Position numbers and translations under genes: made by a program. Positions 55,223-61,836 of a stretch of DNA of 64,000 nt are shown here, piece after piece (the first letter of the stretch is position 1; each line of letters begins with the position of its first letter). The notes under the pieces are model-generated. The model worked only from the letters and a program-made list of their open reading frames with translations. It had not been told where the DNA came from and searched no databases. Origin of the DNA: an uncultured Lachnospiraceae bacterium (lineage in GTDB: Bacteria > Bacillota > Clostridia > Lachnospirales > Lachnospiraceae); assembly GCA_947565425.1 (NCBI GenBank), contig CANOFW010000002.1:62001-126000 (forward strand), written 5' to 3'.

Positions 55223-56662
55223 TTATCCAAGCAGGGAAAGTACGCCCTGTGTGGACTGATTTGCCTGTGCAAGCATAGACTGTCCAGCCTGTGCAAGAAT
55301 ATTGTTCTTGGAGTATTCCACCATCTCCTCTGCCATGTCGACATCACGGATGCGGGATTCGGCAGCGGTGGTATTCTCTACAACATTATCCAGGTTGGCA
55401 ATCGTGTGCTCCAGACGATTCTGGATAGCTCCCAGGGCAGAACGCTGCTCAGACACTTTGGCAATGGCATTAGAAATCGTGTCAATTGCTGCCGTTGCAT
55501 CATCCTGAGTCATCAGACCCTTTCCTGTCAAGATATCCACGCCAATTCCACTTGCAGACATAGATTCAATCTTAACGCCAATCTTATTGTCCGGCGCAGA
55601 CTCAGAACCTACATGAAGTTTGAACTCTAAAGCATTATCATTGCTCTTGCTTGTGATCTCAGTGCTATCCACCTTTACAAATTTACTGATTTCTTCTGCA
55701 CCAATCTCTACAGAGGTTCCAGTTGAGTCTTTTCTAAAGATTCCGCCTATGTAGGCGCCATCCTCAAAATATGCGGACAAATCGGTGATCTTCGTCGTGC
55801 CGTCAGCTTCTGTCAGCGGATTTCCACTGGTTTCAAAATATTGGCTTAAATCCGCCTCTGCAACTGCCGTAGCCGCTAACTGATCGCCGTACTCGCCTGG
55901 ATTTGACGGCGCTGTATAGAGCATTTGACCGTCTTTGTACTTAATGTTTCCAGCATCGTCCATCTCTACATACAGATCAAGGTCGCCTTTGCCTGCTGTA
56001 GTCTTAGGCGTGCCAGTAATCCAACCGTCAGCCACTACCTCTGCCGCCGTCTTAATTCCTGCCGCCGCACCGCCTGCTGCCGCTGCATCCACGGTATCGC
56101 CTGCCACCGCAGTCGTTTTTCCTGCACCATATACATCCCCTGGAGCGCCTGCCTTGAGAGAGAGTTCACCTTTTTCTGCCGCTTTTGCAGCCTCCGTCAA
56201 TTCATAACTATATGTGGTCTTAGTCTCGCTCTTTGCTGTTGCAGGATCTCCCTTGAGCAGATAAATTTCATTGAACTTCGTGGTCTCAGATACACGGTCA
56301 ATTTCTGTTACAAGCTGGTCGATTTCGTCCTGGGTAGCTTTTCTGTCATCCTCGGACATGGTTCCGTTTGCCGCCTGTACTGCAAGCTCATTCATACGCT
56401 GCAACATGGAATGCACTTCTGTTAAAGCGCCCTCCGCTGTCTGTACGCAGGAAATACCGTCCTGTGCGTTTGTAGATGCACGATCTAAGCCGCGAATCTG
56501 CTTTCTCATTTTCTCAGAAATTGTCAATCCCGCTGCATCGTCTGCCGCACGATTAATCCGGTAACCGGATGATAATTTCTCTGTTGATTTAGACTGCTGC
56601 CCTGTGGTGATTCCTAACATTCTGTTGGCGTTCATTGCCTGCATATTGTGTTGTACTACCAT
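55223..56662 (-). CDS. hag: flagellin
   Basis: Filament subunit, 479 aa, exported by the flagellar type III system. The N-terminal D0/D1 region (about 1-140; VVQHNMQAMNANRMLGITTG, SSGYRINRAADDAAGLTISE) and C-terminal D1/D0 region (about 390-479; ESRIRDVDMAEEMVEYSKNN, LAQANQSTQGVLSLLG) are conserved. The centre (about 145-385) is hypervariable, Ala/Gly/Asp-rich and would be surface exposed. The start has a strong AAGGAGG that also matches a CsrA-binding site. It lies 122 bp after csrA. No promoter is evident in that gap, so it probably depends on transcription entering from the invertible segment upstream. hag and fliC are both used as names. Confidence 0.95.
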   Translation of the reverse strand: MVVQHNMQAMNANRMLGITTGQQSKSTEKLSSGYRINRAADDAAGLTISEKMRKQIRGLDRASTNAQDGISCVQTAEGALTEVHSMLQRMNELAVQAANGTMSEDDRKATQDEIDQLVTEIDRVSETTKFNEIYLLKGDPATAKSETKTTYSYELTEAAKAAEKGELSLKAGAPGDVYGAGKTTAVAGDTVDAAAAGGAAAGIKTAAEVVADGWITGTPKTTAGKGDLDLYVEMDDAGNIKYKDGQMLYTAPSNPGEYGDQLAATAVAEADLSQYFETSGNPLTEADGTTKITDLSAYFEDGAYIGGIFRKDSTGTSVEIGAEEISKFVKVDSTEITSKSNDNALEFKLHVGSESAPDNKIGVKIESMSASGIGVDILTGKGLMTQDDATAAIDTISNAIAKVSEQRSALGAIQNRLEHTIANLDNVVENTTAAESRIRDVDMAEEMVEYSKNNILAQAGQSMLAQANQSTQGVLSLLG

Positions 56663-56669
56663 AATTTTT

Positions 56670-56745
56670 TCCTCCTTGTTTCCCTATGGTATTTCCCTCC
56701 CCCTTCATGGAGGAGGGACATGGCGCTGCAAATCCGTTTGCGCGC
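56670..56745 (-). promoter_or_regulatory. flagellin leader with two putative CsrA-binding sites
   Basis: In RNA sense (minus strand), site 1 is a hairpin (56745-56723) with stem GCGC-GCAAA / TTTGC-A-GCGC presenting CGGA in its loop, an ideal CsrA target. Site 2, ACAAGGAGGA (56679-56670), overlaps the flagellin Shine-Dalgarno. The pair mirrors the BS1/BS2 arrangement known in the Bacillus hag leader. A further stem CCCTCC/GGAGGG lies between them (about 56695-56719). Confidence 0.65.
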
Positions 56746-56784
56746 ATTTATAATAAGCAAAGCCCCTAGGTTAGCCTTGCATTA

Positions 56785-57081
56785 TTACCGATTCGTCGCT
56801 GCTCTCTCTTCCCGGCGAATTCTCTTGCGTTCAGCCATGAGAATTGATTTGATCTTCTCCTGCGCCTCGAGCGATATTTCCTTTTCGGGATAATACTTGA
56901 CTTCATTTCCAGGATCTGCCGCCATTCCATAACGTGCCAGCGCTTCGCTCCTCACAATGTTGTACTGTTTGGGTGCATCTATGAGAATCCTCAGATTCTT
57001 GGAACTGCCCCCGGAAAACACCAGCTTAATGTCATCGCCAATCAGCAGATATTCCCCTGGCTTTACTGTCAATTTGAGCAT
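56785..57081 (-). CDS. csrA: CsrA-family RNA-binding translational regulator (extended)
   Basis: A 98-aa homodimeric RNA-binding protein that blocks translation by covering GGA motifs. Residues 1-48 follow the CsrA pattern (LKLTVKPGEYLLIGDDIKLV, then KNLRILIDAPKQYNIVRSEA), including the conserved Arg in the VRSE element. The protein is longer than the usual 60-75 residues, with a charged helical C-terminal extension (ISLEAQEKIKSILMAERKRI). GGAGG lies 6 bases before ATG 57081. It is upstream of flagellin on the same strand, the usual csrA-hag neighbourhood; fliW, the CsrA antagonist, is not in the window. Its only credible sigma-D promoter is on the invertible segment, 42 bp upstream. Confidence 0.85.
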   Translation of the reverse strand: MLKLTVKPGEYLLIGDDIKLVFSGGSSKNLRILIDAPKQYNIVRSEALARYGMAADPGNEVKYYPEKEISLEAQEKIKSILMAERKRIRREERAATNR

Positions 57082-57122
57082 TTTTAACCTCCTGTTTTCT
57101 CTTCATCTCCTAATGAGCGCCT

Positions 57123-57152
57123 TGCAACACTTTGCTGACAAATGTTACATTT
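57123..57152 (-). repeat. left inverted repeat (IR-L) of the invertible segment
   Basis: A 30-bp site starting TGCAACAC and ending GTTACATTT, whose reverse complement matches 57866-57895 at 28 of 30 positions, including an identical asymmetric centre (GCTGAC here, GTCAGC there). Each site also has internal dyad symmetry, as expected of a tyrosine-recombinase core site. It lies 42 bp upstream of csrA. Confidence 0.88.
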
Positions 57153-57198
57153 AAGCAAAGTGGGCAAGCCCGCTTCAACTACCATGGAGGAATATCAT

Positions 57199-57777
57199 AT
57201 GAGCAAAACAGAACCGATCCGCAAGAACTGGCAATTAACTGAATTTAAAAATTATTACCGGAAAACACATCCCAACCCCCGAAATTATGCGCTAATTATA
57301 TTCGGGCTTAATACGGCGCTGCGCATCAGCGACATTCTAAATACCACCTGGGGCATGGTATATGACTTTGAAAACAGCCATTATCTGGAACACTTATATT
57401 TACAGGAACAAAAAACCGGGAAAAATACAGTTGTACCGCTAAACAACGCAGTCACCGAAGCGCTGGAACTTTTGAGAACCGTCGGCAACTGTCGGGAAGC
57501 AGACTTCCTTTTTCCCAGTCAGAAAGCGCCCCAAAAACCTATCAGCCGCTGTCAGGCATACCGCATTGTGAAAAAAGCTGCTATCGAAACGCAACTGCCA
57601 GAGCACATTAGCTGTCATTCCCTGCGCAAGACTTTCGGCTATCATGCCTGGAAAAACGGTACGCCCCCCGCTCTTATCATGGATATTTTCAATCACTCAT
57701 CCTATCAGATTACGAAACGATATCTTTGCATTGAACAAGACGAAAAGGATGATGTATTTCTGGGGATAGATTTATGA
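57199..57777 (+). CDS. FimB/FimE-like tyrosine recombinase (DNA invertase candidate)
   Basis: A 192-aa catalytic-domain-only tyrosine recombinase, the size of FimB/FimE (about 200 aa), lacking the N-terminal core-binding domain of phage integrases. Catalytic residues are visible: Arg I in NTALRISDILNTTW, Lys in LQEQKTGKNTVVPL, His-x-x-Arg in ISCHSLRKTFGYHAW, the second His-type position in IFNHSSYQITKRYLCI, and the nucleophilic Tyr in the same segment (KRYL). The start at 57199 is set by GGAGG 8 bases upstream; an earlier in-frame ATG at 57142 lies inside the left repeat. No phage or conjugative genes surround it. It lies inside a pair of inverted repeats next to csrA-flagellin, so flagellar phase variation is the likely role. 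Confidence 0.92.
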   Translation: MSKTEPIRKNWQLTEFKNYYRKTHPNPRNYALIIFGLNTALRISDILNTTWGMVYDFENSHYLEHLYLQEQKTGKNTVVPLNNAVTEALELLRTVGNCREADFLFPSQKAPQKPISRCQAYRIVKKAAIETQLPEHISCHSLRKTFGYHAWKNGTPPALIMDIFNHSSYQITKRYLCIEQDEKDDVFLGIDL

Positions 57778-57822
57778 AATTGAGAGATAAAGAAAAAACT
57801 CAGAAAAATTTATAATTTGCTA

Positions 57823-57849
57823 TAAAGAATTCAAAATTTGTACCGATAT
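57823..57849 (+). promoter_or_regulatory. sigma-D/sigma-28 flagellar promoter facing out of the invertible segment
   Basis: TAAA (57823-57826), 16-bp spacer, CCGATAT (57843-57849), an exact match to the Bacillus sigma-D consensus TAAA-N15/16-CCGATAT. Transcription would start about 57857 and cross the right inverted repeat away from csrA. After inversion it would read towards csrA-flagellin. Confidence 0.8.
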
Positions 57850-57865
57850 AGATTGTGTAATTAAA

Positions 57866-57895
57866 AAATGCAACATTTGTCAGCAAAATGTTGCA
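57866..57895 (+). repeat. right inverted repeat (IR-R), also a terminator-like hairpin
   Basis: Partner of 57123-57152 in inverted orientation. Arms ATGCAACATTT (57868-57878) and AAATGTTGCAT (57886-57896) are exact complements around the 7-bp asymmetric centre GTCAGCA. Flanking A and T runs extend the stem to 57863-57901, so it can also act as an intrinsic terminator for the recombinase gene. Confidence 0.88.
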
Positions 57896-58019
57896 TTTTT
57901 TGTGTTGAAAACGTGAATTCTAATTGGGAAATTTGCGGATTGTATTTTTTCGTAATCCCCTTTCCCGCATTGATATTTTGCAACAGCCTTCCACAAAATA
58001 TACTCAGACTCTAAAAAAG

Positions 58020-58063
58020 GCTGTCGCACTAACATAAATTACAAGTTATGTCAGTGCGACAGC
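58020..58063. terminator. strong terminator after the aldolase-domain gene
   Basis: GCTGTCGCACTAACATAA (58020-58037) pairs with TTATGTCAGTGCGACAGC (58046-58063) with one mismatch. On the minus strand TTTTTTAG follows; on the plus strand TCGTCTTGATTTTTTAG follows. It also blocks rightward transcription from the flagellar promoter in the present orientation. Nothing else is seen in 57902-58019. Confidence 0.85.
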
Positions 58064-58107
58064 TCGTCTTGATTTTTTAGTCAAATTTTCCAATGTCTAT
58101 CACATGA

Positions 58108-59091
58108 TTATTCAAGATCCATCAATTCCTGCATCAGCCTTGTGTAATCCGTGCGCTTATCCTTAATGAATTTGATGGCTGTCGAAGGATGGCTATTTAA
58201 GATGCCTGTCAGCAGATAGGGAATATCGTACCCCCAGACTGCTCCCTCCTCTTTCAGCTTGAGCATGTGCTTTTCTACAAAACGAATCGTGGGAATTTCG
58301 TCATACTTTGGATTCTTGAGAAAACTAAGCAATGCTTCTAAGAAACAATTGCCTGCGCCGCGCCCCATGCCATTTACCGTCGCATCCAATAGACATACAC
58401 CCATTCGACAAGCCTCAATCGTATTCGCAAACGCAAGCTGCTGATTGTTGTGTGCATGAATGCCCACAATCTTGCCGGAGGCGTCGGCAATCTCCACATA
58501 TTTCTTGGAAAGCTTGGTAATTTGCTCTGGATAGAAGGAACCAAAGCTATCCACCAGGTAAATAGCATCCACGGAACTGTTGGCAAGAATTTGTAATGCC
58601 GCATCCAAATCATCACTGTTGACCTTGGACACCGCCATAATATTTACGGTTACCTCATAACCCTTTTTCTTGATATCCTCTATCATCTTAACTGCCGCGG
58701 GAATCTGATGTATGTAAGTTGCCACCCGCACAAGATCTATCACGCTGTCCTTCCCCGGCAAAATATCCTTCTTATAATCACAGCGTCCCACATCCGCCAT
58801 GACAGATATTTTCAAAGGAGATTTATTATCCCCCACAATCGCACGGATGTCTTTCTCATCACAAAACTTCCATTTCCCGAAATCCTTAGGGTCAAATACC
58901 TCTTTGGACGCTTTATAGCCGAACTCCATATAATCAACGCCCGCCTTTATGTTTGCCTGGTATAAATCACGGACAAATTCATCTGTAAATGCAAAATTAT
59001 TTACAAGTCCTCCATCTCTCATCGTACAGTCCAATACTTTGATATCCGGGCTGTAATCCATCAATGTCCTCTGATTGTAATTCTCTGACAT
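58108..59091 (-). CDS. HMGL-like/DRE-TIM aldolase-domain protein
   Basis: A 327-aa TIM-barrel protein of the HMG-CoA lyase/4-hydroxy-2-oxovalerate aldolase superfamily. DCTMRDGGLVNNFAFTDEFV carries the D..RDG motif, VSKVNSDDLDAALQILAN and YLVDSFGSFYPEQITKLS follow, then IHAHNNQQLAFAN with the metal His-x-His, and NGMGRGAGNCFLEALL. Members are often annotated only as aldolase catalytic-domain protein; some sit in nucleotide-sugar or surface-polysaccharide loci. The start at 59091 is set by GGAGG 8 bases upstream. An imperfect CTTGCCA/TGGCAAG stem lies upstream (59116-59150). The reaction cannot be named. Confidence 0.85.
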   Translation of the reverse strand: MSENYNQRTLMDYSPDIKVLDCTMRDGGLVNNFAFTDEFVRDLYQANIKAGVDYMEFGYKASKEVFDPKDFGKWKFCDEKDIRAIVGDNKSPLKISVMADVGRCDYKKDILPGKDSVIDLVRVATYIHQIPAAVKMIEDIKKKGYEVTVNIMAVSKVNSDDLDAALQILANSSVDAIYLVDSFGSFYPEQITKLSKKYVEIADASGKIVGIHAHNNQQLAFANTIEACRMGVCLLDATVNGMGRGAGNCFLEALLSFLKNPKYDEIPTIRFVEKHMLKLKEEGAVWGYDIPYLLTGILNSHPSTAIKFIKDKRTDYTRLMQELMDLE

Positions 59092-59285
59092 CCCTATTTC
59101 CTCCATTCCATTGCGCTTGCCAATGATATACGATTGCCGGATGGCAAGCTGCTCTTTTGCTATTTTGCATTCGCACTTTAAACCGTTAAAGTATAAGTAT
59201 CATACAAAATATTTTTCTATTTGTCAATCCCCACAAGACAATTTTTTATTTCTCCTGTAACTATTCAGCTTTAATTACTTTCTTC

Positions 59286-59346
59286 TTGACATATACAGTT
59301 CAACTGTATATAATACAAATATATAGTTTAAGTATATATTTAAACT
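59286..59346 (+). promoter_or_regulatory. padR promoter with two palindromic operators
   Basis: TTGACA (59286-59291), 17-bp spacer, TATAAT (59309-59314). The spacer is the perfect palindrome TATACAGTTCAACTGTATA (59292-59310). A second palindrome with arms AGTTTAA (59325-59331) and TTAAACT (59340-59346) follows the start site. Both fit autorepression by the encoded PadR. Confidence 0.8.
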
Positions 59347-59370
59347 GAATAAATTAAAAGGAGACACATT

Positions 59371-59682
59371 ATGAATTTAAGCAGTTACCTACCACTTACC
59401 GAGACTACCTGGTATATCCTGGTAGCCCTGCTGGAACCGGGACATGGCTATTACATTATGCAAAAAGTGGAAGCATTAAGTGATGGAAATGTACGGATTG
59501 CCGCCGGAACCATGTACGGCGCCATTGAAAATCTGCGAAAGCAAAAGCTCATCTGCTCTGTCAAAAGTGAGGATAAGAGGCGGAAAGTCTACCAGACAAC
59601 CGCACTCGGCAGAGAAGTGTTAAGCCTGGAAGCAAAACGCCTGCGCTATCTGGTACAGGTAGCAGAAGATCATAACTTATAG
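59371..59682 (+). CDS. PadR-family transcriptional repressor
   Basis: A 103-aa winged-helix regulator. PLTETTWYILVALLEPGHGY, IMQKVEALSDGNVRIAAGTM and YGAIENLRKQKLICSVKSED follow the PadR fold; KVYQTTALGREVL is the wing. The long C-terminal dimerisation helix is short here (PadR-s1 type). AAAAGGAG precedes ATG 59371. It is followed 14 bp later by a DUF2812 membrane protein, a recurrent pairing in Clostridia, and preceded by a textbook promoter containing palindromes, so it is probably autoregulated. The inducer is unknown. Confidence 0.92.
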   Translation: MNLSSYLPLTETTWYILVALLEPGHGYYIMQKVEALSDGNVRIAAGTMYGAIENLRKQKLICSVKSEDKRRKVYQTTALGREVLSLEAKRLRYLVQVAEDHNL

Positions 59683-59696
59683 AAAGGAGTATCTCA

Positions 59697-60398
59697 ATGA
59701 CAAAGTTCAGAATGTTTTTAAATATTGACAAAGAAGAGGCGTGGATTAACAAGATTATTGCACAAGGCTATCGCCTGAGGAATGTATCTTGGGGACAGTA
59801 TACATTTGAAAAATTTCCTCCTGCCAGCAATTTAGAAAAGGAGGATTATAAGACTGCACAAACAAATTATCCCCACGCAGAAAACCAGAACACAAAACTG
59901 TTCCTGCCTCTGGTGAGGATGGATTTTCGTATTTTTTCCAAAAAGGAAGATTTCAATGAGTACTTAACGTTATTTGAAGATTACGGTTGGCATCATGTCG
60001 CTGGTAAAAAATCAGACGGAAACCAGTATTTTGAAAGAATGCGCCCGGACTGCCCGCAAGAAATCTTTTCCGATTCCCCTTCCAAAGCAGCCCGCTACCG
60101 CCGGATTTCCAACAATTGGCTGATGATGTTTGCCCTATATCTGCCGTTACTTGTCATCTATTGGAACAATTTTCATTTTCCATTTGCCTCTGGCTGGAAA
60201 GAGCTCTTCTACACGCCTGGACTGTGGGACATGAGCGGCGTTGCATTCCTGGCAGCATTCCTGTTTGAACTGCCTTTTGCGCTGGGCAGAATTGTTGGCG
60301 GCATCTTTCCTCTCATGCTGTTCGTAATTGCCATAGGTTATGGCTATTTTAGCATAAAGACGCTTTATTGGTATCGGAAGGAAACCAGCAAGCATTAG
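59697..60398 (+). CDS. DUF2812 membrane protein, partner of PadR
   Basis: A 233-aa protein. The cytoplasmic N-terminal DUF2812 domain (about 1-130) includes FLNIDKEEAWINKIIAQGYR, VSWGQYTFEKF and DYGWHHVAGKKSDGNQYFER. Two or three membrane helices follow (about 139-157, 178-200, 203-224). AGAAAGGAG precedes ATG 59697. The function of the family is unknown, but it is regularly cotranscribed with PadR regulators, which suggests an envelope stress or antimicrobial response module. Its stop codon overlaps the end of the convergent deacetylase gene by 4 bp. Confidence 0.85.
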   Translation: MTKFRMFLNIDKEEAWINKIIAQGYRLRNVSWGQYTFEKFPPASNLEKEDYKTAQTNYPHAENQNTKLFLPLVRMDFRIFSKKEDFNEYLTLFEDYGWHHVAGKKSDGNQYFERMRPDCPQEIFSDSPSKAARYRRISNNWLMMFALYLPLLVIYWNNFHFPFASGWKELFYTPGLWDMSGVAFLAAFLFELPFALGRIVGGIFPLMLFVIAIGYGYFSIKTLYWYRKETSKH

Positions 60399-61201
60399 CC
60401 CGCCAATTCATCGAGGGATTTGAATGTATAACCCATCTCCTCCCATTTAGTCAAAAGTTCATCGAGAATCTCACCATTGGTCTTAGAGGTGTTATGTAAA
60501 AGAACAATTGCCCCCGGGTGCACCCGGCTCAACAATTTATCAAAAGCTTCCTCATGTGTGGGCTGGCTGTCTTGATTCCAGTCCACATAGGCAAGACTCC
60601 AGAAAAAGGTTTTGTAACCCAAATCTTTGGCAACTTGCAGGCTGTTGTCGCTGTATTTCCCCTGGGGCGGGCGGTAATATTTCGTCATCGGCGTGCCAAT
60701 TGTCTGCTCATACAACGTCTCCAATTCCCCCAGCTCCGCTGAAAACTCCTCTGTGCCCATCGCGGACATATCGGGGTGGTGGTAACTGTGGTTGCCCACA
60801 ATATGCCCTTCTTCGACCATACGTTTTACCAGATCAGGACTTGTGGTGAGATAATTTCCCACGATAAAAAAGGTGCCTTTGGCATTGTGCTTTTTCAGCG
60901 CGTCTAAAATTGCCGGCGTATTGCCATTCTCAAAGCCACAGTCAAACGTCAGATACAGCACTTTATCCGGTGTGTCCTCGGCATAAAAGGCGTCGTATTT
61001 CGCAAGCTCCTCAAAAGTTGCGTTACCAACCGGCGGCTTGCCCTCCTCCTGAAAGCTCAACCCCCAGTTGCCGTCTGCCCCCGATTGGATTGCTGTTGTC
61101 GCAGCCGGTACAATCTGGGCTGCCAGGCGCCCCAGAAAAAAAGCCCCCACAAATATACCCAGTACTAAAATGAAAGATGTTGCTTTTATATTTTTCAGCA
61201 T
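60395..61201 (-). CDS. polysaccharide deacetylase, PdaA-like
   Basis: A 268-aa membrane-anchored NodB-domain (CE4) enzyme. The N-terminal helix (about 6-30; ATSFILVLGIFVGAFFLGRL) acts as signal anchor. Catalytic motifs: LYLTFDCGFENGNTPAILDA (motif 1), IVGNHSYHHPDMS with the metal His-x3-His, YRPPQGKYSDNSL (motif 3) and IVLLHNTS (motif 5). The CGFENG variant resembles PdaA, which makes muramic-delta-lactam in spore cortex, consistent with a spore former. The start at 61201 is chosen since AGGAG lies 8 bases upstream; longer readings from 61282 lack a site and would hide the anchor. Confidence 0.87.
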   Translation of the reverse strand: MLKNIKATSFILVLGIFVGAFFLGRLAAQIVPAATTAIQSGADGNWGLSFQEEGKPPVGNATFEELAKYDAFYAEDTPDKVLYLTFDCGFENGNTPAILDALKKHNAKGTFFIVGNYLTTSPDLVKRMVEEGHIVGNHSYHHPDMSAMGTEEFSAELGELETLYEQTIGTPMTKYYRPPQGKYSDNSLQVAKDLGYKTFFWSLAYVDWNQDSQPTHEEAFDKLLSRVHPGAIVLLHNTSKTNGEILDELLTKWEEMGYTFKSLDELAG

Positions 61202-61284
61202 TATCATCACTCCTGCCCTTTCCATTAGGGCATTTCTCTTTTGTACCATGTATATTTGTAATTGGGGCTTTTCATTACACAAAA

Positions 61285-61836
61285 TTACTGACGATAAATA
61301 ATTTTCTCTGCCAATTCCTGTGCCTTATCCTCACCTGCCAAAAATGCTGTAATGCGCAGTGCAAAAGCAATAGTCGTTCCCATTCCCCGGCTGGTGATAA
61401 TATTTCCGGCTTCTGCCACCTCGTCATACACTACCTCTGCTCCGGTTAGCTTATCCTCATATCCCGGATAGCAGGTAGCCTTCTTGCCCTGTAAGAGTCC
61501 CGCCTGCCCCAGCACGCTGGGAGCGGCACAGACAGCGGCCACCAATTTGCCCTCCGCTGCAAACGATTGAATCGTTTGATTGACGCCTGCATGGGCGCCT
61601 AGATTCAGCGTGCCCGGCATACCACCCGGCAGCACAACTGCGTCCAGTTCCCCGAAATTAACATCCTCATATTGTACATCCGCCTGCACGCAAATCTGAT
61701 GAGAACCACAAATCTCTTTTCTTCCCATAATGGAAATCATCTTTGCTTCCATCCCCGCACGGCGCAGGATATCTACCACTGTAAGCCCTTCGATTTCCTC
61801 AAACCCATCTGCTAAAAAAATGCCAATCTTTTTCAT
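61285..61836 (-). CDS. DJ-1/PfpI (YajL/ThiJ-like) family protein
   Basis: A 183-aa protein of the DJ-1 superfamily. The nucleophile elbow is GKLVAAVCAAPSVLGQAGLL, with the reactive Cys, and the conserved Glu lies in FLADGFEEIEGLTVVDILRR. LPGGMPGTLNLGAHAGV is also typical. Proteins of this type act as glyoxalase, deglycase or redox chaperones; the specific activity is unresolved. The start overlaps the stop of the preceding nuclease-fold gene by 4 bp, so the two are translationally coupled. Confidence 0.9.
   Translation of the reverse strand: MKKIGIFLADGFEEIEGLTVVDILRRAGMEAKMISIMGRKEICGSHQICVQADVQYEDVNFGELDAVVLPGGMPGTLNLGAHAGVNQTIQSFAAEGKLVAAVCAAPSVLGQAGLLQGKKATCYPGYEDKLTGAEVVYDEVAEAGNIITSRGMGTTIAFALRITAFLAGEDKAQELAEKIIYRQ

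Larger units (their letters stand above)
57123..57895. mobile_element. putative invertible DNA segment carrying its recombinase and a flagellar promoter
   Basis: 773 bp bounded by 30-bp inverted repeats in opposite orientation, containing one gene (tyrosine recombinase, 57199-57777) and one outward-facing sigma-D type promoter (57823-57849). Inversion maps position p to 115018 minus p, placing the promoter -10 at 57176-57169 on the minus strand, facing csrA (start 57081) and flagellin. In the orientation shown, the promoter faces empty DNA and a terminator at 58020-58063. The layout parallels the Salmonella Hin switch and the FimB/FimE fim switch. Inversion itself is an inference from the sequence. 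Confidence 0.75.

Noticed and set aside
56663-56784. Independent sigma-D promoter for flagellin in the csrA-flagellin gap
   Set aside because: No TAAA-N15/16-CCGATA match is present on the minus strand; only weak AT-rich words and the CsrA-site hairpins are seen.
57142-57198. Earlier in-frame start for the recombinase at 57142
   Set aside because: It lies inside the left inverted repeat with no ribosome site; ATG 57199 has GGAGG at the right distance.
57199-57777. Prophage or integrative-element integrase
   Set aside because: The protein lacks the N-terminal core-binding domain, and no phage, excisionase or conjugation genes and no direct-repeat att sites surround it; inverted repeats fit an invertase better.
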